Assembly: GCA_009377645.1 (NCBI GenBank)
Contig: WHTQ01000020.1
Span: 1 to 57,104 of the forward strand
Source: Micromonosporaceae bacterium
GTDB taxonomy: Bacteria > Actinomycetota > Actinomycetes > Mycobacteriales > Micromonosporaceae
Direction of reading: 5' to 3'
DNA: 57,104 bases
Shown: piece after piece, positions 18,015 to 27,378 of the stretch
How positions within the stretch are numbered: position 1 is the first letter of the stretch
Layout of the letters: the number at the start of each line of letters is the position of its first letter
The notes under the pieces: generated by a model
What the model was told of the DNA's origin: nothing
Database searches by the model: none
Seen by the model: only the letters and a program-made list of their open reading frames with translations
Program-made: the position numbers and the translations under genes

Positions 18015-18983
18015 TCACGCCGGCAGCGGCGAGTCGGTCCAACGCCGCCGGGTCGTGGCGTAGCTGACCGAGCGGGACTCGACCGTGAAGCCGGCCCGCC
18101 GGTAGACACCGACCGCGCCGGTCGAGCTGTCCGCGTCCACTCGCAGCCAGGTCCACGGCCGGCCCGCTCGACCGGCGGCCGACAGCATCCGGACCAGCAG
18201 CGCACCGGCCAGCCCCCGGCGGCGCCAAGGCGGCCGGACCCCGACCTGGCCAATGTAGAACCGGTCCGGATGGATGTCTCGATAGGACAGGACATAGCCC
18301 GCGAGCTCGTCCCGGTCCAGCGCCAGCAGCGACAGCTCCGGCACGAACCGGTCAGAGCCGACCGACAGTGGCACCCACTGCGCCAGCGGCCAGTGGTGGA
18401 AGCCCCAGTGGTCCGCGAACGCCTCCGAGTGGGCCGCGTGGGTGGCCCGCTCCCAGCGGGCCGAGTAGGGCTCGACCCGCAGCCCGGCCGGCAGCGGCGG
18501 CTCGGGCGGCACTCCGGCGGTGGGAGCCACCATGATCAGCCAGTGCCGCACCGGCGTCAGCCCGAACCGCCGGAACAGCCGGGCCGCCGCCTGGTCGCCG
18601 GCCTCTACCCGGGTGGACGCGTACCAGCCGGCATCCGGTGCCGCCGCCCGACCCAGCTCGGCGGCCCGGTCCAGCTGCCAGCTCAGCAGCCGGCGGCCCA
18701 GCCCCCGGCCACGCCAGTCGGGATGGACCCCGCCGAGCAGGTCGCTCCGCGTTCCGCCCTCCGGCGGGGGCGTGACGGTGGCCGCGGCGACCAGCGTTCC
18801 GTCCGGCGACAGCACCAGCCGGCTGTCCCGGGCCGGGTCCGGCAGGCTGGTGGCGAGGTAGGAGTCCAGCTCGGCCGGCACCGCCCACGGACGGCCACCG
18901 GCGTGCTGGGTCAGCTCGTTGAACAGCTCGGCGAGCGGCTCCGCGTCGGCTGCCGCGTACCCCCGGATGGTCAGCTCCTGCAT
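18015..18983 (-). CDS. Tandem GNAT-domain acetyltransferase
   Basis: The 322-residue protein has two GNAT folds. The first has its acetyl-CoA loop in GGVHPDWRGRGLGRRLLSWQ (about 85-104), the second in IGQVGVRPPWRRRGLAGALL (about 245-264). Each is followed by the typical N-x-x-x-x-x-LYRRxGF-like end (AARLFRRFGL and AVGVYRRAGF). This is the layout of mycothiol synthase MshD, but MshD-specific blocks are not clear, so I leave it as a double GNAT of unknown acceptor. The start is ATG 18983; GTG or ATG codons further upstream would overlap the divergent gene's leader. Confidence 0.85.
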   Translation of the reverse strand: MQELTIRGYAAADAEPLAELFNELTQHAGGRPWAVPAELDSYLATSLPDPARDSRLVLSPDGTLVAAATVTPPPEGGTRSDLLGGVHPDWRGRGLGRRLLSWQLDRAAELGRAAAPDAGWYASTRVEAGDQAAARLFRRFGLTPVRHWLIMVAPTAGVPPEPPLPAGLRVEPYSARWERATHAAHSEAFADHWGFHHWPLAQWVPLSVGSDRFVPELSLLALDRDELAGYVLSYRDIHPDRFYIGQVGVRPPWRRRGLAGALLVRMLSAAGRAGRPWTWLRVDADSSTGAVGVYRRAGFTVESRSVSYATTRRRWTDSPLPA

Positions 18984-19061
18984 GCGCTGGACGGTACCGG
19001 CCGCGCTGCCTCGGTTACCATTGCTGCGGTGCTTGCGATCCGACCAGGGAGGAGGGCGGTC

Positions 19062-19289
19062 ATGACCACCATCGACTCGCCGCCGATGTCGGTCCAGCTT
19101 CCGGCTCGACCGCTGACCCTGGATGACGTGACCCTGCTCGCCGCCGCCGACGACGTACACCGCTACGAGCTGCAAGAGGGGAACCTGGTAGTAATACCGC
19201 CGGCCAACGTCGAGCACTACGCCATCATCATGCGGCTGGGCGGTTGGTTCCTGGACCTGCTTGCCGGCGCCCTGCCGAAGCTGACCTGA
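19062..19289 (+). pseudogene. Truncated Uma2-family (DUF820) endonuclease-like protein
   Basis: The 75-residue frame has a good start (ATG 19062 preceded by GGGAGGAGGG). Its sequence RPLTLDDVTLLAAADDVHRYELQEGNLVV followed by IPPANVEHYAIIMRLGGWF is the N-terminal third of Uma2/DUF820 proteins. Full-length members are about 190 residues, and the PD-(D/E)xK catalytic residues lie in the missing part. The frame stops after LAGALPKLT with no continuation in other frames. I read it as a degraded copy; function as a small binding protein is possible but unsupported. Confidence 0.75.
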
Positions 19290-19381
19290 GTCGGGCGGTC
19301 GGCGTGGCCTACCGGCGGGGCCCGGGCCGACCGCGTACCGTGTGCGGTGGCTGGAGGAGTCACGCCGGAGGGAGATAGCTG

Positions 19382-20416
19382 ATGCGGCCGGTCAGGTTCG
19401 TCGCCCTCTCCGAGGACGGCCAGGCGCTGGTCCTGGCGGACGAGGTCGGCCGGCTGCTGGCCCTGCCCAGGGACGACCGGGTGTCGACGGCGCTGCACGG
19501 CGGCTCCGGCCAGCGGAGCACGGCACCGGCCGCCGGCGGGCCGGCCCCGTCGCTGTCCCCGCGGGACATCCAGGCCCGGATCCGCTCCGGAGAGTCCGCC
19601 GACGAGGTGGCCCGGATCGCCGGGGTGCCGGTCGACCGGGTGCTGCGGTACGCGGGGCCGGTGCTGCAGGAGCGGGCAATGCTGGCCCAGCACGCCCGCC
19701 GGACCCGGCTGCGGACCTCCGAGCAGGGCGCCCCCCTGGCCGAGGTGGTGGACGGCCGGCTCGCCCAGCACGGGGTGGACGCCGAGAAGATCTCCTGGGA
19801 CGCGTATCGGCGGGACGACGGCACCTGGCGGGTGGTCGCCACCTGGCCGTCCGGCAAGGCGACCGCGCAGGCGATCTGGGAGCTGGACAAGGCCCGGACC
19901 CTGGTCACGCCGCACGACGACATGGCGCACTACCTGTGCACCGAGCGGCCGACCCCGATCCTGGGGCAGGAGGAGGCGGCCGGCGAGCGGGACCAGGCTG
20001 CCCGGCGCCCCGGCCGCAGCAAGCTGCGCGAGCCGTCCCGCGGCGGGCACGGGCTGCCGAGTCCGATGGAGGAGCCGGGACCGCGCCGGCACACCGGCCG
20101 GGACCCGATCCGGGCCGGGCGGGACGCGCTGATGGCGTCCCTGGACCGGCCGCTGGGCGCGGCCGGTCGGGGGCTGGACACGCCAGCCGCGGCGGCGGCC
20201 GTGGCGGACACCTCGCGGCAGCGCGCCGGGTCGCCGTTCGACGACGACCCGGACACGCCGAAGGAGGTTCCGGCCGTGCCGTCGCTGGCGGTGCTGCGGC
20301 CCCGCCGGACGATCGGGGGTGGCGAGTCCGGTGCCGACGCGCCGAAGCGCAAGCGCGGCCCGAGCTGGGACGAGGTGCTGTTCGGCAGCCCACCCGCCGC
20401 CCGCGAGTCCTCCTGA
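19382..20416 (+). CDS. sepH: Septation protein SepH (DUF3071)
   Basis: SepH binds FtsZ and promotes filament assembly during sporulation septation in Streptomyces and division in mycobacteria. The 344-residue product begins with the DUF3071 domain (MRPVRFVALSEDGQALVLADE). The HTH-like segment LSPRDIQARIRSGESADEVARIAGVPVDRVLRYAGPVLQER (about 59-99) and the block ISWDAYRRDDGTWRV are conserved. A disordered basic C-terminus ends with KRKRGPSWDEVLFGSP, a conserved tail of the family. GGAGGG at 19370-19375 precedes the ATG. Confidence 0.94.
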   Translation: MRPVRFVALSEDGQALVLADEVGRLLALPRDDRVSTALHGGSGQRSTAPAAGGPAPSLSPRDIQARIRSGESADEVARIAGVPVDRVLRYAGPVLQERAMLAQHARRTRLRTSEQGAPLAEVVDGRLAQHGVDAEKISWDAYRRDDGTWRVVATWPSGKATAQAIWELDKARTLVTPHDDMAHYLCTERPTPILGQEEAAGERDQAARRPGRSKLREPSRGGHGLPSPMEEPGPRRHTGRDPIRAGRDALMASLDRPLGAAGRGLDTPAAAAAVADTSRQRAGSPFDDDPDTPKEVPAVPSLAVLRPRRTIGGGESGADAPKRKRGPSWDEVLFGSPPAARESS

Positions 20417-20454
20417 CCGTCCGCCCTCCCACCCGCTCGTCCACCAAGCGGACT

Positions 20455-23400
20455 TCAGAGCCCGGCGCACTGCCCGAAGGCCACCCCGACCACGGTGTTC
20501 GGCACCCCGTTGTCGACCGGCGGCGGCTGGTTGGCCACACAGGACAGCACCCCGGTCATCCTGTTGCCGGAGACCATGATCGGCTCGGCGCCGGTGCTGT
20601 TCGACACCAGGCTGACCAGGCCGGTCAGCTGGTTGCCGGCCAGCAGCACCCGGCCGGTGGCGGCGTGCACCGACACCGCGCCGGTCAGCTCCGACCCGTG
20701 CAGCTCCACGACGTCGGCACCGGTCGCCGAGATCGGACCGTCGACCGAGGCGCCGCTGGCGAACAGGCTGCCCCCGGTCCGTACGCTCACCGGCCCGGTC
20801 ACCTCCGCGCCGTACGCCAGGCAGGTAAGGCCGCCGGACACCACCAGCGGGCCGAGGTGGGTGCCGGTGCCGGTGACGGTACGGTCGCAGGCCGGCTCGG
20901 TCACGGTGACGGTCACCGGCACCGACACCACCGGGGCGTCCGGGTCGTTGCTGGTCACGCACAGGTGGGCGGTGTGCTCACCGGGCGCCAGGTCGGCCGA
21001 GTCCACCAGCACCGTGACCTCGCTGCTGCCGCCGGCCGGGGTGGTCCCGCTGGCCGGCTCGACCGCCAGCCACGGCACCTCCCCCGGGGTGTCGCACGGC
21101 CGGTCCAGCTGCACCGGGGTGATCAGCCGGGCACCGGCCCCCTGGAACTTGGTGTCCACCACCAGGTTGTCCCGGGTGAGCTCGTGCACCCCGCCGGTGC
21201 TGGCGCCGCCGCCGCTGCTGGCCAGGATGTTGCCGTTCGGCAGCTCGTACACCCCCCGGCCGCTGCGCAGCGGGTAGATGTCGAGCAGGTTGCCGGCCCC
21301 GTCCAGCTCCCAGACTCCGGCGGTGGTGGTGCCTGAGAACTGGCCTACCAGGATGTTCCCGGTCGCGGTCTCGTGCAGCTGCTGCGGGAACGGTACGTCG
21401 TCGTGGAACACCGGCCCGGGGGTGCCGTCCAGCCCGAAGCTGTGGATCGCCGAGCTGGCCACCGCCGCGATCAGGATGTCCGAGTCCCGGAACAGGATGT
21501 CCCACGGCCCGGCCATCCCGCCGGCCCCGTTGTCGATGAAGTTGCCGAGATAGTTGCCCTCGGCGTCGAACTCGGCGATCGCGTGCGCGTTCGGTCCGGA
21601 GGCGACGGTGGCCAGCAGGGTGCCGGCTGGCGAGATCGCGATCCCCCGGATGTTCTGCGCCACCGAGGTGTCGGCGCCGCCGGCCGGTGCGAACACGCCC
21701 TGCCACTGCCCGTTCAGGTCGTAGGCGTGGATCTCGTGGCGGAACTGGTCGGACAGCAGGAACCCGTCCTGCTCGGCGTTCAGAATCACGTGCCCGGGGG
21801 TGGCGAGGTTCGCCTCCTCCCGGAACGGGATGAAGTCCGGGTCGATCAGGTCACCGGTCACCGGGTCGAAGGCCAGCACCCGGTCGCCGACCGTGTCCGG
21901 CACCAGCAGCACGCCCTGGCGCAGCAGCGCTAGCCGCCCCGGGTCGACGTCCGCCACGGCGGCCTCCGGATCCGCCGCCTCGGCAATCGACCAGTCCAGC
22001 GGGGCGGTGCCGGAGTTGCCGATCGTCACCGTGGTCCCGGTGACCGTACCGCCCGGCTGGACCACCGCCAGCGCCTCCGGCGTGACCGTTATCGTCGGCA
22101 GGTCCTGCACGGTCAGCGTCACCGGCACCGTGGTCAGCGGCGCGGACGGGTCGTTGCTGTCCAGGCACAGGGTGGCGGTGAGTACGCCGGGTGGCTGCCC
22201 GGTCGAGTCCAGCGTCACCGCCAGCCGGTCCACCCCGCCGGGGGCGACCGTCCCGGACCGCGGCGCCACGTCCAGCCACTCGACCGCATCCGGGTCGGTG
22301 CAGCCATCGCCGCTGCCCAGCTGCCAGGTCAGGTCGCCGGTGCCGGCGTTGCCGATCGCGAGCCGCGGCTGGGCCACCCGGTCCGGCTTCTGGGCCACGC
22401 TGATCTCGGCCGGGTTCACGGTCAGCGCCGGCGCCACCGGCACCACCGCCACCGGGTAGTGCACCGGCGCCACCGCCGCACCGCCCGGGTGCTGGTCGCC
22501 GGTCTCCAGCCGGACGTCGGCGAAGGCCCAGTCGCCGCCCGACAGTCCGGACACGTCCGCGGTGATCTCCAGCGTCACCGACTCCCCCGGCTGGATCGTG
22601 AACGCGGCCGGGCGGACCGTCAGGTTCATCCCGGCCGGCGCGGTCACCGCCGCGGTGTAGCTGGCCGGGCCGCCGGCCACACTGGTCACCTCCCGGGTCC
22701 AGCCGCAGCTCAGGTTGCAGCGCTGGTCGACCATCGCCGGCACGTTCAGCGTGCGCGGGTCGCCGCCGGTGGCTGGGTTGGCGGCCAGGAAGTCGGCGTG
22801 GGTCTCGTCCAGCACCAGCCCGACCCGCCCGGCCCGGTCCAGGTCCAGCCGGCCGGAGCCGACGTCGAACGGGTCGGCCGGGCTCACCCCGTCCTGGTCC
22901 CGGATCCCGGCCGGGTCGGCGGTCGACGCGAGCGCCGACCGGATCTGGGCCGGGGACCAGTCCGGGTGCAGCGAGGCCAGCAGCGCCCCGGCACCGGTGC
23001 CGTGCGGCGCGGCCATCGAGGTGCCGCGGTTGAACAGGTACTGCACCGGGTCGCCGTCGACCTCCCGGTAGGCGGCCAGCACGTTCACCCCGGGCGCGGC
23101 GAACGTGGGCGCCAGCAGGTCGAACTGGCTCGGGCCGCGGGCACTGAACCACGCGGCGGTGTCCGCGTACGCCGGGTCCCGTACCAGCTCGGTGGCCGCG
23201 CCGATCTGCACCTGGGCCGGGTCGTCGCTGTCCACGGTGAAGTCGCGCAGCCGCTCCCCGTCGGCCCGGTCGAGCGTGAACGCCGGGATGGCGGTGCCCT
23301 CCAGACCCACCCCGAAGATCGGCGGGCCGGGCTGGTTGTCGAACAGCAGCACCGCCTCCGCTCCGGCGGCCGCCGCCCGGTTCACCTTCACGTCCAGGGT

Positions 23401-24762
23401 GCAGGTGCCGAACGGGATCAGCGCCACGCTGCCGGCGAACCCACCGGCCGGGAACGCGGCGCAGCCGTTCGGGTTGCCGACCTGCCCGGAGTAGCGCAGC
23501 TCGGCCGCCAGGTCCGCGAGCAGCGCCGGGCCGGAGCCGGGCCAGGCCCGCCGGCCGGTCAGCTCCGGCGGCACCGGCGCCGGGCCGGTGACGGTCACCG
23601 GATTGGCGAAGATCCGGTCGGTGGTGCTGGCCGCCACCGCCGCGTTCCACGGGCCGGTCTTGGCCACCGTGCCATCACCCGGACCGGTGTTGCCGGCCGA
23701 GGCGGAGATGAAGATCCCGGCGCCGGCCGCCTCCAGGAACGCCCGGTCGACCGGGTCCACCCACGGGTTGTCGCTGCCGGAGATCGAGAAGTTGAGCACA
23801 TCCACCCGGTCGGCGATCGCCTGGTTGACCGCGGCCACCATCGCCGAGACCGGGCAGCCCGGGAAGCAGACCAGGTACGAGATCAGGTTGGCGCGCGGCG
23901 CCACCCCCTGCACGGTGCGAGTGAACTCGTCGTCGCCGTACCCGATCGCCGCCTCGTGCTTGTTGCCGGCGGCGGTGGAGGCGGTGTGGCTGCCGTGGCC
24001 GTCCGCGTCCCGCGCGCTCGGCGAGCCGTTGTGGAGGTTCCACGCCCCGATCAGCTTGTCGTTGCAGATGTCCTCGTGCTCCGGGTGATCCGGGTCGCAG
24101 ACGCCGAGGAAGTCACCGGAGCCGAGCGGGTTGGTGTGAGTGAAGCCGTCCCCGTCGGTAGCGGCGAACGCCGGATGGTCCGGGTTGATCCCGGAGTCCA
24201 GCACGCCGACCACCACCCCCTCGCCGCGGCTGGGCAGATCCGGACCCCCGCCGTCCCAGATCGCGGCCGATCTGATCAGCTCGTGGCTGACGTCGGTCTC
24301 CAGCTCCCGCTCCAGGTCCGGTTGCACGTCGGCCACCCCGGGCAGGCCCGCCAGGGCCGCCGCCTCGGCGTCACTAACCCGCACCGCCAGGGCGTTGAGC
24401 ACGTTCCGGTACGCGTGCACCACCTCGACCGGCCGTCCCAGCGCCTCCTCGATCGAGCCGGTGACCGCCGCCTGCCGGTCGGCCAGATGGTCCAGATAGG
24501 ACTGGCTGGTGGCGGTGGCGGGGTCCAGCGCGCCGGCGGTGCGGTCGGCGTCCCGGGCGGCCAGCGACGGCTCGGCCAGCCGGACCAGCCAGAGGCCGGT
24601 GTCCGACTCCCCGAGCGAGGCCGGTGGCGGTTGGTCCGGCACCGGCGGTTGGGCGGCGGCTGCGCCGGTGCCGGCGCTGGCGATCAAGGTGGCGACCACG
24701 GCGGTCCCGAGCGCGCCGGTGACCGTACGCGCTAATGTGGACAAGCGGGGGGAAGACAACAC
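20455..24762 (-). CDS. Large secreted subtilisin-like serine protease (S8) with Ig-like and propeller-like regions
   Basis: The predicted 1435-residue secreted protein has an N-terminal signal peptide (TVTGALGTAVVATLIASAG, then AAAAQPP) and an I9-type propeptide (about 55-145). The S8 domain has Asp in VVVGVLDSGINPDHP (about 189), His in DGHGSHTAS (about 256) and Ser in NRGTSMAAPHGTGAG (about 581). A PA-like insert lies between His and Ser. Downstream are an Fn3-like segment, Ig-like repeats with GNAGTGDLTW and GNSGTAPLDW patterns, and a segment resembling NHL/SMP-30 propellers (from VPDTVGDRVLAFDPVTGDL). Repeated VSG/TGPVS-like strands end the protein. No LPXTG motif was seen. The GTG at 24762 has GAGGAG six bases upstream; a TTG at 24843 is less likely. 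Confidence 0.9.
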   Translation of the reverse strand: MLSSPRLSTLARTVTGALGTAVVATLIASAGTGAAAAQPPVPDQPPPASLGESDTGLWLVRLAEPSLAARDADRTAGALDPATATSQSYLDHLADRQAAVTGSIEEALGRPVEVVHAYRNVLNALAVRVSDAEAAALAGLPGVADVQPDLERELETDVSHELIRSAAIWDGGGPDLPSRGEGVVVGVLDSGINPDHPAFAATDGDGFTHTNPLGSGDFLGVCDPDHPEHEDICNDKLIGAWNLHNGSPSARDADGHGSHTASTAAGNKHEAAIGYGDDEFTRTVQGVAPRANLISYLVCFPGCPVSAMVAAVNQAIADRVDVLNFSISGSDNPWVDPVDRAFLEAAGAGIFISASAGNTGPGDGTVAKTGPWNAAVAASTTDRIFANPVTVTGPAPVPPELTGRRAWPGSGPALLADLAAELRYSGQVGNPNGCAAFPAGGFAGSVALIPFGTCTLDVKVNRAAAAGAEAVLLFDNQPGPPIFGVGLEGTAIPAFTLDRADGERLRDFTVDSDDPAQVQIGAATELVRDPAYADTAAWFSARGPSQFDLLAPTFAAPGVNVLAAYREVDGDPVQYLFNRGTSMAAPHGTGAGALLASLHPDWSPAQIRSALASTADPAGIRDQDGVSPADPFDVGSGRLDLDRAGRVGLVLDETHADFLAANPATGGDPRTLNVPAMVDQRCNLSCGWTREVTSVAGGPASYTAAVTAPAGMNLTVRPAAFTIQPGESVTLEITADVSGLSGGDWAFADVRLETGDQHPGGAAVAPVHYPVAVVPVAPALTVNPAEISVAQKPDRVAQPRLAIGNAGTGDLTWQLGSGDGCTDPDAVEWLDVAPRSGTVAPGGVDRLAVTLDSTGQPPGVLTATLCLDSNDPSAPLTTVPVTLTVQDLPTITVTPEALAVVQPGGTVTGTTVTIGNSGTAPLDWSIAEAADPEAAVADVDPGRLALLRQGVLLVPDTVGDRVLAFDPVTGDLIDPDFIPFREEANLATPGHVILNAEQDGFLLSDQFRHEIHAYDLNGQWQGVFAPAGGADTSVAQNIRGIAISPAGTLLATVASGPNAHAIAEFDAEGNYLGNFIDNGAGGMAGPWDILFRDSDILIAAVASSAIHSFGLDGTPGPVFHDDVPFPQQLHETATGNILVGQFSGTTTAGVWELDGAGNLLDIYPLRSGRGVYELPNGNILASSGGGASTGGVHELTRDNLVVDTKFQGAGARLITPVQLDRPCDTPGEVPWLAVEPASGTTPAGGSSEVTVLVDSADLAPGEHTAHLCVTSNDPDAPVVSVPVTVTVTEPACDRTVTGTGTHLGPLVVSGGLTCLAYGAEVTGPVSVRTGGSLFASGASVDGPISATGADVVELHGSELTGAVSVHAATGRVLLAGNQLTGLVSLVSNSTGAEPIMVSGNRMTGVLSCVANQPPPVDNGVPNTVVGVAFGQCAGL

Positions 24763-24863
24763 CTCGGACTCCTCTGTGCCGTAGGCGCCCCCGCTCACCA
24801 GAGTGATACCGCCGAAGCTACCGCCCGGCTGGCGGTCGGTCAACGGCGTGGCAAGCTGGGACC

Positions 24864-25850
24864 ATGGACTACACGAATCTGGGTCGCACCGGGCTGTCGG
24901 TGAGCCGGCTGTGCCTGGGCACGATGAACTTCGGGCCGCAGACCACCGAGCCGGACAGCCACGCCATCATGGATCGGGCGCTGGAGCACGGCATCAACTT
25001 CTTCGACACCGCGAACGTCTACGGCTGGAAGACCGGTGAAGGGGTCACCGAGCAGATCATCGGGCGCTGGTTCGGGCAGGGCGGCGGCCGGCGCGACAAG
25101 GTGGTGCTCGCCACCAAGGCGTACGGCCGGATGAGCGACTGGCCGAACGACCGGGGCCTGTCCGCCCGGCATCTGATCGCGGCCTGCGAGGGCTCGCTGC
25201 GCCGGCTGCAGACCGACTGGATCGACCTGTTCCAGATGCACCACGTGGAGCGCACCACCCCGTGGGAGGAGATCTGGCAGGCGATGGAGGTGCTGGTCAC
25301 GCAGGGCAAGGTCCGGTATGTCGGGTCGTCCAACTTCGCCGGCTGGCACCTGGTGCAGGCGCAGGAGTCGGCCGCCCGGCGGCACTTCCTCGGGCTGGTC
25401 TCGGAGCAGTGCATCTACAACCTGCTCACCAGGGCGGTGGAGCTGGAGGTGCTGCCGGCCGCCCAGCGGTACGGCATCGGGATCGTTCCGTGGTCGCCGC
25501 TGCACGGCGGGGCGCTGGCCGGGGCGCTGCGCAAGCTCGCCGAGGGCAGCGCCGGGCGGGCCACCAGTGGCCGGGCCGACGAGGTGCTGAGCACCCACCG
25601 GGCGGCGATCGAGGCGTACGAGAAGCTGTGCGCCGACCTGGGCCACGACCCGGCCGACGTCGGGATCGCCTGGCTGCTGGCCCAGCCGGCGGTGACCGCC
25701 CCGATCATCGGGCCGCGCACGATCGGGCAGCTCGACGGGTCGCTGCGGGCGCTGGCGGTGTCCCTGGACCAGGCCACCCTGGACCGGCTGGACCAGCTGT
25801 TCCCGCCGGTCGGCAAGGGCGGTCCCGGCCCGGAAGCCTGGTCCTGGTAG
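24864..25850 (+). CDS. Aldo/keto reductase
   Basis: The 328-residue NADPH-dependent TIM-barrel reductase has the catalytic Asp and Tyr in FFDTANVYG, Lys in VVLATKAYG and His in DLFQMHH. NADP contacts are GSSNFAGW and IIGPRTIGQL. It belongs to the AKR group near YajO/AKR11-12, with a standard length for the family. The physiological carbonyl substrate is unknown. The ATG at 24864 is 101 bp from the divergent protease GTG. Confidence 0.93.
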   Translation: MDYTNLGRTGLSVSRLCLGTMNFGPQTTEPDSHAIMDRALEHGINFFDTANVYGWKTGEGVTEQIIGRWFGQGGGRRDKVVLATKAYGRMSDWPNDRGLSARHLIAACEGSLRRLQTDWIDLFQMHHVERTTPWEEIWQAMEVLVTQGKVRYVGSSNFAGWHLVQAQESAARRHFLGLVSEQCIYNLLTRAVELEVLPAAQRYGIGIVPWSPLHGGALAGALRKLAEGSAGRATSGRADEVLSTHRAAIEAYEKLCADLGHDPADVGIAWLLAQPAVTAPIIGPRTIGQLDGSLRALAVSLDQATLDRLDQLFPPVGKGGPGPEAWSW

Positions 25851-25900
25851 CCGCCGGGCCGGCGTCCGGCGGCCGGCGCCCGCTGGGCGGGCTGCCCGGT

Positions 25901-25927
25901 CAGGTCGGCTCAGGTCGGCTCAGGTCA
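25901..25927. repeat. Short direct repeat between convergent genes
   Basis: The 10-bp unit CAGGTCGGCT occurs twice in tandem, followed by CAGGTCA, at the end of the thpR frame and its 3' flank. It is a minor slippage tract that also supplies the TGA stop of thpR. Confidence 0.6.
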
Positions 25928-26501
25928 GCGGGACGGTCGCTAACGGTTCGTGGACCGGGTTCGGGCCGGGCAGGCTGCGGACCAGCCGCACCTGCTCGGC
26001 CGGCCACACCGGTCCCGCGTACCCGGCCAGCGCGGCGACGTCGGCGGCCAGGTCGGTGGCCGGCAGCCGATCCCCTGGGCGGGCGATGGTCAGGTGCGGC
26101 CGGAACGGCTTGCGGTCGAACCCCAGCCGGGCGGCCCGCAGCGAGCGCCGGACCGAGCGGGTGAGCCGGTAAAGCGGGTCGATCTCGCCGGCCACCCCGA
26201 TCCAGATCACGCTGGTTCGGCCGCGGCCGAACCGGCCGCCACCGGCCAGCTGGAGCACCGGCGCGGTGGCGGATGCCGCCCGCCACCGAGCCACCCCTGC
26301 CTGCACCGACTCGGCCGCGGCCGGCGCCCGGTCGTCGGCCACCTCACCCAGGAACACCAGCGTGATGTGCCACAGTGGACGCCTGGCGAGCCGGACGTTG
26401 GTGCCGTCCGCCGCGACCTGCCCCAACCGGAGCCGTCCGACCGCCGCCGCCAGGTGGTCGAGCGCGGACTCCGGCGGGTAGACCGCCACGAACAGCCGCA
26501 T
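25920..26501 (-). CDS. thpR: RNA 2',3'-cyclic phosphodiesterase (2H superfamily, ThpR)
   Basis: The 193-residue 2H phosphoesterase hydrolyses 2',3'-cyclic phosphate ends of RNA. The two catalytic HxTx motifs are HITL (in RPLWHITLVFLG, about 45-48) and HLTI (in RPHLTIAR, about 136-139), with FVAVYPP opening the first lobe. Length is standard. It is a monocistronic gene on the minus strand, convergent with the aldo/keto reductase. Confidence 0.93.
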   Translation of the reverse strand: MRLFVAVYPPESALDHLAAAVGRLRLGQVAADGTNVRLARRPLWHITLVFLGEVADDRAPAAAESVQAGVARWRAASATAPVLQLAGGGRFGRGRTSVIWIGVAGEIDPLYRLTRSVRRSLRAARLGFDRKPFRPHLTIARPGDRLPATDLAADVAALAGYAGPVWPAEQVRLVRSLPGPNPVHEPLATVPLT

Positions 26502-26577
26502 CCGGGCAGGCTAACCCACCGCGCCCACCGCGACGCTACTGCGCGGCTTCCCGGAGCAGCCCGCGGAGCTGGGTCAC

Positions 26578-27279
26578 CTATCCGGCCTCGGCCGGCGCAC
26601 CGCTGCCGCGGTCGTCGGTGACCAGCTGCGCCCGCCCGGCCACCCGGTAGCGGACGTGGGTGACCTCGGGCGTGTCGACGACCCGGGTCGGCGTGAGCTC
26701 GATCGCCTGGTCACCAGCGAGGTCGAGGGCGGCCGGGTCGAACAGGCGCATGCCGTCGCCGAGCACCACCGGAACGATGTGGAGATCGAGCTGGTCGAGC
26801 AGGCCGGCGTTCAGCACCTGTTGCAGCAGGCTGCCACCGCCGGCGACCGCCACGTCCTTCCCGCCGGCCGCGGCCCGGGCCTGCGCCACCGCGCTGGCCA
26901 CCCCGTCGGTCACGTGCGTGAAGCTGGTGCCGCCCTGCCGGACCAGCGTCTCCCGGGGCCGGTGGGTGACTACGAACACCGGCGCCCGGAACGGTGGCTC
27001 GTCTCCCCACGGCACCTCCCCGCCGTCGGCCATCCGCCGGCCCATGACGTACGCGCCGGCCGCCTCGAACGTCTCCGCGATCAGGTCGGAGCTGGGGTTG
27101 CGCTCACCGCCCTGGAAGCCCATCCGCTCCCGCCACGCCATCGCGTCGATCACCCACCGGGTGATCCGGAAGAAGCCGAGCGCCTCTGGACTTCCCATCC
27201 AGTTGACCGGGTCGGTGTGCTTCGGCCCGGCGTAGTACCCGTCGAGCGAAACCGACATCTGTGCGGTCACTAGTCCCAT
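26578..27279 (-). CDS. Dihydrofolate reductase (RibD C-terminal) family protein
   Basis: The 233-residue protein has the DHFR/RibD-C fold seen in many actinobacterial single-domain reductases. It opens with AQMSVSLDGYYAGP, the nucleotide-binding blocks are YVMGRRMADGG and VFVVTHRPRETL, and VAVAGGGSLLQQVLNAGLLDQLDLHIVPVVLGDG closes the fold. It is likely an NADPH-dependent reductase of an unknown small molecule, not the folate enzyme. The ATG at 27279 has GGGAGC upstream; earlier in-frame starts add an unconserved leader. Confidence 0.87.
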   Translation of the reverse strand: MGLVTAQMSVSLDGYYAGPKHTDPVNWMGSPEALGFFRITRWVIDAMAWRERMGFQGGERNPSSDLIAETFEAAGAYVMGRRMADGGEVPWGDEPPFRAPVFVVTHRPRETLVRQGGTSFTHVTDGVASAVAQARAAAGGKDVAVAGGGSLLQQVLNAGLLDQLDLHIVPVVLGDGMRLFDPAALDLAGDQAIELTPTRVVDTPEVTHVRYRVAGRAQLVTDDRGSGAPAEAG

Positions 27280-27378
27280 CAGTAGCTCCCTGTCTGGGTT
27301 CGGCGGCATCCCGGATGGTGCCGCTCCACCAGGGGGTCGAAGCCGGCCGCCGATCCTCGACACGCCTCCCGCCGGGGC

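Noticed and set aside
18015-18983. Mycothiol synthase MshD
   Set aside because: It has the two-GNAT layout but lacks recognisable MshD-specific blocks, so I kept the general name.
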